64,000 bases of DNA from Cellvibrio sp. PSBB023 (lineage in GTDB: Bacteria; Pseudomonadota; Gammaproteobacteria; Pseudomonadales; Cellvibrionaceae): positions 2,892,001-2,956,000 of the forward strand of contig NZ_CP019799.1 in assembly GCF_002007605.1 (NCBI RefSeq). Direction: 5' to 3'. Position numbers and translations under genes: made by a program. The notes beneath the pieces were generated by a model. It was not told the origin of the DNA and ran no database searches. It saw only the letters and a program-made list of their open reading frames with translations. This document shows positions 58,130 to 64,000 of this stretch, piece by piece (the first letter of the stretch is position 1; every line of letters begins with the position of its first letter).

Positions 58130-59515
58130 TTAATGCTTCACCGGAATTATCCACTGGTCGTTTTCCAGATCTACGCTGCCGCCCATGAGCTGTACCACAA
58201 CCTTATCCACTATGGCGATACCCTTATCGGCCATATTATCGAAGGTATCTATTCCGTTGTTAGGAAAATTTTTGCGGGTGCGATGAATATTGAAGCGGTT
58301 GGAAAATGATTGATTGAATACTTTTTCGATCTGCTCCTTGCCCTGCATAAACCCTAATAAGCCACCCCAGGTAGCGGTTGGGTTGTCGGAGTCCCACCCA
58401 GTGAGCGCACCGATTTTAATCGTTTCTTTTAAATCACCTTCGCCATAAAACAAGCTGACCAAACTGGCCGCGAAATTAATGCCGGCAGCAAAACAACCAT
58501 TGCAATATAAATTTCTGCCGGTGAGATCATAACCATCGCGTTGATGTTGTTGGTAACGAATATAAAGTGTATCGCGCGTTTTTTCCCAGGGCACATCGGC
58601 AAGGTACATATCCTTGACCAAATCGTACATAGCCGCTGGGTATTGCTGCGCGGGTAATTGTTGGCGCGCCTGTTCTGCCATCCACATAATTTGCGCTTTT
58701 AGCGGCAAGGTTTTATCGACAGCAGAGGCCAATGAATAAAGCGTGATGTAAAAATTGGCGATGTCGATTGCCTCTTTGTCGGCAACCGTTCGCACGGGTA
58801 AGTCACTCATCTTCAATGCAACATCCGGGCGTGCCGGTGCAAAAAAGCCAAATATTTCCGTGGTGAGCTGTGCATCAATCATATCGTAATGCGGATTTAA
58901 AGCTTTGCTTCCGGTCAAAGGCGGCAAAGTGCCCGCCTGCATTAAATCAAAGGCTTTTTGATTGGATACCCACAGAAAGTTTTCGTAATTGCCCTCAGGG
59001 TCACGACCGAATGGCGTCGGTTCCAAAGGGGAATAAATATGTTTGAGCCAACCATCGCGAATTTGCTCGGGTGTCAGCATAACCGACGGACTGTTTTTTA
59101 ATAATTCCTGATAAATATATTCAATGTCGGTGTCATCGTCCGCGCCCCAGATGCCTTCTGGCCCAATAGTCACAAAATCAATAGTTGCCGACAAATCACT
59201 TGGGACACCTTGCCCCCAGATACTCGGTTGATCCGGCTTTCCCCAGTCATGACGGGTATAAAATTCGCCGGTTTTTAATTCGCCAATGTTACCGATCTTA
59301 TCCATTTCCGTTACCAGTCCAGTCCAGTTGGCAATGCACTGTCCCAACCAAAAACCATAGAGTGAATCGCGATAGCTACTGCGCGACAAATAAATCACTT
59401 CACCTGACTGCTCCTTGCTCATATTTTTTTGTGAATTAGTCGTACTGCTGTGAACACTACAGCCCGATATAAAACCTTGCACCAAACATATGATCGTCAC
59501 AATCAGATAACGCAT
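58130..59515 (-). CDS. ADP-ribosylglycohydrolase-fold lipoprotein
   Basis: 461 residues. Lipobox FISGC gives a lipid-anchored exported protein. The DraG/ARH-fold metal sites are present: WGADDDTDIEY in the first half and TGWDSDNPTATWGGLLGFM near the end. The family removes ADP-ribose from proteins in the cytoplasm, but an exported lipoprotein beside glucanases more likely acts on another glycosidic bond (inference). ATG 59515 is chosen: the upstream in-frame ATG at 59557 directly abuts the T-run of a terminator. Same strand as GH16 and GH3. Confidence 0.85.
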   Translation of the reverse strand: MRYLIVTIICLVQGFISGCSVHSSTTNSQKNMSKEQSGEVIYLSRSSYRDSLYGFWLGQCIANWTGLVTEMDKIGNIGELKTGEFYTRHDWGKPDQPSIWGQGVPSDLSATIDFVTIGPEGIWGADDDTDIEYIYQELLKNSPSVMLTPEQIRDGWLKHIYSPLEPTPFGRDPEGNYENFLWVSNQKAFDLMQAGTLPPLTGSKALNPHYDMIDAQLTTEIFGFFAPARPDVALKMSDLPVRTVADKEAIDIANFYITLYSLASAVDKTLPLKAQIMWMAEQARQQLPAQQYPAAMYDLVKDMYLADVPWEKTRDTLYIRYQQHQRDGYDLTGRNLYCNGCFAAGINFAASLVSLFYGEGDLKETIKIGALTGWDSDNPTATWGGLLGFMQGKEQIEKVFNQSFSNRFNIHRTRKNFPNNGIDTFDNMADKGIAIVDKVVVQLMGGSVDLENDQWIIPVKH

Positions 59516-59555
59516 AGACTTCGCTCTGTGTTGGAGTTTTAAATTGGTCTTAGCC

Positions 59556-59593
59556 ATAAAAAAAATAAACTCCGGACCAGCCGGAGTTTATTT
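59556..59593 (-). terminator. Terminator after the GH16 gene
   Basis: Stem AAATAAACTCCGG / CCGGAGTTTATTT, 5-base loop, T8 on the minus strand. It separates GH16 from the lipoprotein gene, whose upper possible ATG follows the T-run directly. Confidence 0.85.
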
Positions 59594-59607
59594 GCTTACC
59601 CGTTTAC

Positions 59608-62331
59608 TTATTCAAGAACAATACGGACATTATCAAATGACACATCCATCGCAGCACCTTGCGGCTCAATAACAAACAGATTTAATAACTGCTGTGGATT
59701 GGCTTTATCGGCTTGCGACGTGTAGTGGTTGCCATTATTGATAAGATCAGCAACGCGGACACGGTACTCTTGCCAATCGGTATTAGCGCTCGGCGTGATT
59801 TCCACATCACTGACCTTGGGCCAACCACTATCCATTTTAATCAACAAATAGGCGCCCGTGTTATAACTGCTGATTTTATAATCAAATACTAACTCCGCAT
59901 TTAACCAATCGCTAATGTCGCGAGCGCCAGCGGTATTGCTGAAAAACGCATTACCTTCGCCTCCGGCTGTTTTCACCACACGAAATACATTGCCGCGATC
60001 TGTTTCAGCGACGGATGATGTGCTGACCAAACCATTCGGATTGTAACTTTGAATATTCAATTCAGCATTCGGGGCATCGTCATAAATACTATAGTCCCCA
60101 GATGCGACGAAACGAATATTGTCAAACACTATGTCGATTGCACCCGTTGGTTCCATAACAAACATATTGGTAATTGCATTGAGTGCGGCAGCACCGGGAC
60201 AACAGGAGTTGGAGTTGCCGTTGTCAATAAGATCGGCAATAGCAATACGGTATTCGGTCCAAACACCATCGGCTGGTAAGGGCACCTTAACATCACTCAC
60301 ATTTGGCCAACCGCTGTCCATTTTGATTAATAACTCGGTGTCTACCGCCTTGCTGTTCACTTTGAAATTGAATACCAACTCACCATTTGCGGACCAGTGA
60401 CTCAAATCAACAGGGGCATTGACCACATTGAAAAAGACATTGCCTTGCGCGCCGGTTTTTACCACGTTAAATACTTTGCCGTGATCAACTTCATCGACTT
60501 CTGATGCCGTAATCTGCCCTGCAGGATTAAAGGATTGCACTTGTAAACCAGCAGCCAAGCTATTGTCATACAGTGTAAATGATGGCAATGAAGCAAACTC
60601 ATCGACACCACTGCTGGCACTGCCCTCAATGCGAATGTTGTCAAAGGACACATCCATCGCATCGGTTGGATCAACGACAAAGGTGTTGACGATGGAGGCC
60701 AGTATTGCCTTGCCCGGCTCAATAGAATTGCCATCTGCAATCAAATCCGCCAGGGTGATGCGGAACTCTTTCCATTCACCATTGTTTGCTACCGGTACCA
60801 CCACATCGCTCACTTTCGGCCAACCACTGTCAATTTTTACCAACAGATTAGCGCCGCTGGCTTTGCTGTTGACTTTGACATCGAATATTAATTCGCTGTC
60901 AGTAGACCAGTTACGCATGTCGGTTGGATCGCCCGCCACCTTGAAATAAACATTTCCAGTGGTGCCGGTTTTGACTATGTTGAGCACCTTACCGCGCCCG
61001 GCTTCATCCACTTCCGAGTAGCTGATTTGACCCGCAGCAGTCGTGTAGGAATCAAAACGTAAACCGGCTGCCAATTCATCGTCATACATTACAAACAATG
61101 GTGGACCGGGTAACTCTACGGCGCCGATGATGGGACGCTCGTTACCTTCGACAAGCGTGGCATCTTCGCCAATAGTGGCACAGCCCTTACCGTCTGCTGG
61201 CGATACACTGCATTGATACACACGCACATAATCCACTTGCAGGGTTTGTGGGAAGACCGATTCATCAACGCCTTTGTTGTTGACGTTACCTGCCCAATTA
61301 CCACCAACAGCAAGGTTCATCAATAAATGGAACTGGGAAAAACGATCAAAGGGAGCTCCTAAGGGTGCATCAGTTAAAACGCCATCCACCTTATACTGGC
61401 CGTACCAGCCAGTGTCACGTTGGGTGGCAAAGTGGACACCATCAACATACCAACGAATTTCTCCCTCTTCCCATTCAACAGCGTATTCATGGAAATCATC
61501 CGCAGGGTTGGCATTGTTCGGCAATAAATACGCAGCACCAGATTGGACATTGTCCGGCCAGTTACGACCATAATGCAAAGTACCATGCACTGCGGCTTCC
61601 GGCGCACCACCATCAGTAACCGTTTTTAAATTGACCGCTTCCATAATGTCAATTTCACCGCTGGATGCCCAGGTGCCGTAAGGCGAATCAGTCGGCAGCA
61701 TCCATATAGCAGGCCAGGTTCCCTGACCAAAGGGCAGTTTTGCGCGAATTTCAAAACGCCCGAAGGTCCACTCTTGGATATTTTTGGTGCGCAACCGCGC
61801 AGAGGTATAAGGCAAGGTCTTGGTGCTGGAACCATCGCCCTCGGGTGAATCAGGGCCAGTAAAATCTTCGCGTTTCGCGACGATATTTAACACACCATCC
61901 GCGACAAATGAGTTATCCGGGCGATTGGTGTAACACTGCTGCTCATTATTACCGCCACCCCAGCAATTTTGCTCATAGCTCCATTTACTGGTATCGATGC
62001 TAGTGCCATCGAACTCATCGCTCCACACCAGTTCCCAACCATTGCTACTCGCTGCAGATGAGCTTGCAGGCGCTGACGAACTGGCAGGTGTCGAACTGCT
62101 GGATTCGGTAACACTGCTAGAGGACTCCACCACTGCGCTGGTATCGCTGCTGGAGGCATCTGCTGAACTACTGCTGGACGATTCCACAACAGCACTCGTC
62201 GCCACACTGGACGATGAGCTGGCAGGCTTGCTGCCACCGCTGGAACCGCCACAACCAATCAGGCTCACCAGTGCCAGCGTCAGAGACGCTTGCACGAGTG
62301 GCCGGGCGAGCATTTTTTGATGAATTTTCAT
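59608..62331 (-). CDS. GH16 beta-glucanase lipoprotein with three C-terminal repeats
   Basis: 907 residues. Lipobox at Cys27 (LIGC), a Ser-rich linker (28-97), a GH16 domain (about 98-377) and three related beta-sandwich repeats (about 400-570, 571-742, 743-907). The catalytic ExDxxE is EIDIME, with Glu226, Asp228 and Glu231; WKY-type opening is ELVWSDEFDGTSIDTSKW. This is the laminarinase (endo-beta-1,3-glucanase) subtype. Each repeat has the block IKMDSGWPKVSDV and ends SFDNIRI; similar to the ExoP-type C-terminal domain of GH3 enzymes, probably glycan-binding. It acts at the cell surface; follows GH3 by 105 bases on the same strand. Confidence 0.93.
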   Translation of the reverse strand: MKIHQKMLARPLVQASLTLALVSLIGCGGSSGGSKPASSSSSVATSAVVESSSSSSADASSSDTSAVVESSSSVTESSSSTPASSSAPASSSAASSNGWELVWSDEFDGTSIDTSKWSYEQNCWGGGNNEQQCYTNRPDNSFVADGVLNIVAKREDFTGPDSPEGDGSSTKTLPYTSARLRTKNIQEWTFGRFEIRAKLPFGQGTWPAIWMLPTDSPYGTWASSGEIDIMEAVNLKTVTDGGAPEAAVHGTLHYGRNWPDNVQSGAAYLLPNNANPADDFHEYAVEWEEGEIRWYVDGVHFATQRDTGWYGQYKVDGVLTDAPLGAPFDRFSQFHLLMNLAVGGNWAGNVNNKGVDESVFPQTLQVDYVRVYQCSVSPADGKGCATIGEDATLVEGNERPIIGAVELPGPPLFVMYDDELAAGLRFDSYTTAAGQISYSEVDEAGRGKVLNIVKTGTTGNVYFKVAGDPTDMRNWSTDSELIFDVKVNSKASGANLLVKIDSGWPKVSDVVVPVANNGEWKEFRITLADLIADGNSIEPGKAILASIVNTFVVDPTDAMDVSFDNIRIEGSASSGVDEFASLPSFTLYDNSLAAGLQVQSFNPAGQITASEVDEVDHGKVFNVVKTGAQGNVFFNVVNAPVDLSHWSANGELVFNFKVNSKAVDTELLIKMDSGWPNVSDVKVPLPADGVWTEYRIAIADLIDNGNSNSCCPGAAALNAITNMFVMEPTGAIDIVFDNIRFVASGDYSIYDDAPNAELNIQSYNPNGLVSTSSVAETDRGNVFRVVKTAGGEGNAFFSNTAGARDISDWLNAELVFDYKISSYNTGAYLLIKMDSGWPKVSDVEITPSANTDWQEYRVRVADLINNGNHYTSQADKANPQQLLNLFVIEPQGAAMDVSFDNVRIVLE

Positions 62332-62436
62332 TTTCTACCTCGTTGTTATTGTTAGGTTTTATTATCTATAGCGCTGGATCAAACTCTGTTTTAACCGGTA
62401 CTGCGCGCGTCTACAGCACCGGCAGGGACACTCGGG

Positions 62437-63999
62437 TTATTCGGGGCACGCGGGTGCTTTGGCATTTTTATCGATGCGCAGGTTGTACAGACTCATATCC
62501 AATGTGCCGCTGGTGCTCAGCGTGAAAGGAGTCAGTACCATGTCCAGCTTCACGCGTTTTTGCGCAAAGCACTCAAGGGCGATGGTGATGGACGTCCACT
62601 CACCCGGTGCTGCCGCGTTCAGGGATGGGGTCAGCGCAATATCACCGCCACAATCACTGCCGCAGAACATGCCGAGGCGAACATCGGCGCTGGGTTTGCT
62701 ATCCACTTTCACATCGAATACCAAGGCTCCACCGGCATAGGCACTCAGGTCGTTGCGCTCGGTAGCTACAAAACTCACACTGGCATTGGCTGAACCGTCC
62801 CACTGCAAGCGGCGCGCATCTTCCTGCACCTTGTAGTCAAGAGAGGAAACCGTCACAGCGCCCAAGGTGCCGCTACTGGTAGTCACCGGAGCCATGTTGT
62901 TGAGGTGATCCAACAACACCAATTGCCAGGGATTCATAACCCGCTGATTGAAAATGGGCAGACTGTCGGGTGTGGCGCTCGCGGCAAGTTGACCAGCGGT
63001 TTCATCCAGCAGTGCGGTTTCGGTTTTATCGCCATAGCGCAGGCCAAAACCATAGGGGAATTGAGGCTGATAATCCGCATCGCCAACGTTGAGTGGAGTT
63101 TGGGTTGGGGACGATGGCCAGGAGAAGGGCAAGGTGCCTTTCAGGTCAATGTTCACCGAGCCATCGGCTTTTGCGAGTACCACATCGGCCACGCCCACGC
63201 CTTCAGAACCCGGAAGCCACACCACGGCAAAGGCATCGGAGGCATTGATAAACTCATTCGTCCACAGCGGACGACCGGTGATAAACAGCGAAACCACCTT
63301 GATGCCATCGGCTTTTAATTTTTTCAGCAGCGCCAGATTGGTTGAGTCTTTGTAAGCCAGTTGATTCACATCGCCCTGCATTTCCGCGTAAGGGTCTTCA
63401 CCGAATACCACAAATGCTACGTCGGGTTTTTGCTGATAGGAACCATCCACACTCAGCGCAACCGAGCCACCCGCGGCGGTCACTGCATCAGCAATACCTT
63501 TATAGATAGAAGAGCCACCGGGGAAGTCCGCGTTGGTATTGCCTGTGCCCTGCCAGGTAATACTCCAGCCACCGGATTGTTTGCCAATATCGTCGGCACC
63601 ATCGCCCGCCACCAAAATCTTAGCGCTGGGCTTAACCGGCAATACTTGCTGATTATTTTTCAGTAACACGATGGATTCACGCACCGCCTGACGGGCAATA
63701 GCGCGATGCTCAGGCGCACCTATCACTTCGCGCTTGCCGGCCAATTCACGGCTGGATGGCACACCTTTTTCAAACAAACCCGCACGCAACTTCACACGCA
63801 GAATACGCGCAACGGCGTCGTCCAATCGCGCCATGGAAATTTCGCCGCTTTTCACTTGCGCCAGGGTGTTGTGATACAACTCCTTCCAGTTGGCATCGGG
63901 CGCCATAAAAATATCCAGCCCGGCATTGATCGCCTCCGCACAACTTACCGGCGTGCAACCAGAGACAAACGCGTGACCATTCCAATCGCCAACCACAAA
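62437..63999 (-). CDS. GH3 exo-beta-glucosidase (ExoP-like), N-terminus outside window
   Basis: C-terminal 520 residues of a GH3 enzyme; the window ends just before its catalytic motif. The visible part begins FVVGDWNGHAF, whose Asp (codon 63985-63987) is the GH3 nucleophile. It then has the GH3 C domain (SAKILVAGDGADDIGKQSGG, WQGTGNTNADFPGGSSIYKG) and an ExoP-type C-terminal sandwich (LVFDVKVDSKPSADVRLGMF, ending ACPE). It probably removes glucose from beta-glucan oligosaccharides in the periplasm or outside. Upstream of GH16 on the same strand, so it likely shares the operon. Confidence 0.9.
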   Translation of the reverse strand, partial: FVVGDWNGHAFVSGCTPVSCAEAINAGLDIFMAPDANWKELYHNTLAQVKSGEISMARLDDAVARILRVKLRAGLFEKGVPSSRELAGKREVIGAPEHRAIARQAVRESIVLLKNNQQVLPVKPSAKILVAGDGADDIGKQSGGWSITWQGTGNTNADFPGGSSIYKGIADAVTAAGGSVALSVDGSYQQKPDVAFVVFGEDPYAEMQGDVNQLAYKDSTNLALLKKLKADGIKVVSLFITGRPLWTNEFINASDAFAVVWLPGSEGVGVADVVLAKADGSVNIDLKGTLPFSWPSSPTQTPLNVGDADYQPQFPYGFGLRYGDKTETALLDETAGQLAASATPDSLPIFNQRVMNPWQLVLLDHLNNMAPVTTSSGTLGAVTVSSLDYKVQEDARRLQWDGSANASVSFVATERNDLSAYAGGALVFDVKVDSKPSADVRLGMFCGSDCGGDIALTPSLNAAAPGEWTSITIALECFAQKRVKLDMVLTPFTLSTSGTLDMSLYNLRIDKNAKAPACPE

Positions 64000-64000
64000 A

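Overview
The window reads as chromosomal DNA of a polysaccharide-degrading gammaproteobacterium, most probably Cellvibrio or a close relative. Two signs point there. First, the housekeeping neighbourhoods follow the gammaproteobacterial order: ygfB-pepP-ubiH/I facing zapA-6S RNA-ygfA, then ilvA/rpiA and serA; and nudE-cysQ facing yrfG-hslR-hslO. Second, the secreted carbohydrate-active enzymes carry lipoprotein signals and long serine-rich linkers, which is typical of Cellvibrio. This assignment is inference from gene content and was not tested by a search. No tRNA, rRNA, insertion sequence, prophage or CRISPR array was seen.

Left part (1-9.3 kb), accessory: the tail of a probable class I adenylate cyclase; an AlkC-type DNA alkylation repair protein; a SnoaL-like protein next to an AraC regulator; a candidate polymorphic toxin with its downstream immunity-like gene; a PAS sensor kinase whose phospho-accepting histidine has become tyrosine; and a 14-TM MFS exporter facing a cysteine-rich HTH regulator across a perfect 14-bp inverted repeat.

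9.3-15.3 kb: nitrite assimilation (cobA-nirB-nirD, minus strand), with a long inverted-repeat element between nirB and nirD. It is divergent from the molybdenum cofactor genes moaA-moaB. The shared upstream region carries five TGGTGC/GCACCA hexamers.

15.5-31.4 kb: a GAF-GGDEF-EAL protein, nudE-cysQ, yrfG-hslR-DUF4124-hslO, a gluconate permease, the helicase DbpA, a MipA-type outer membrane protein, a methyltransferase and a hexapeptide acyltransferase, an AraC regulator with an AhpD-like protein, a NUDIX hydrolase, a DUF3301 protein, a cold-shock protein with a long leader, and MgtC.

31.4-49.4 kb: an unusual fused UbiH-UbiI hydroxylase whose junction carries a small palindromic repeat; pepP; ygfB; zapA; 6S RNA; ygfA; an unannotated 40-codon ORF; a GH20 hexosaminidase with a NagR-like operator; ilvA, rpiA, an MCP, a PEP-CTERM protein with an upstream CRP-like site, trmO, a DUF4197 lipoprotein and serA.

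49.5-64 kb: a DUF368 polyprenyl-phosphate transporter, an alpha/beta hydrolase, a membrane-anchored AraC regulator, a phosphoesterase lipoprotein, and then a probable beta-1,3-glucan (laminarin) utilisation locus. That locus has a TonB-dependent receptor, an ADP-ribosylglycohydrolase-fold lipoprotein, a GH16 lipoprotein with three C-terminal repeats, and a GH3 enzyme cut by the window edge. The inferred flow is capture and endo-cleavage at the surface (GH16), TonB-dependent import, and exo-cleavage by GH3.
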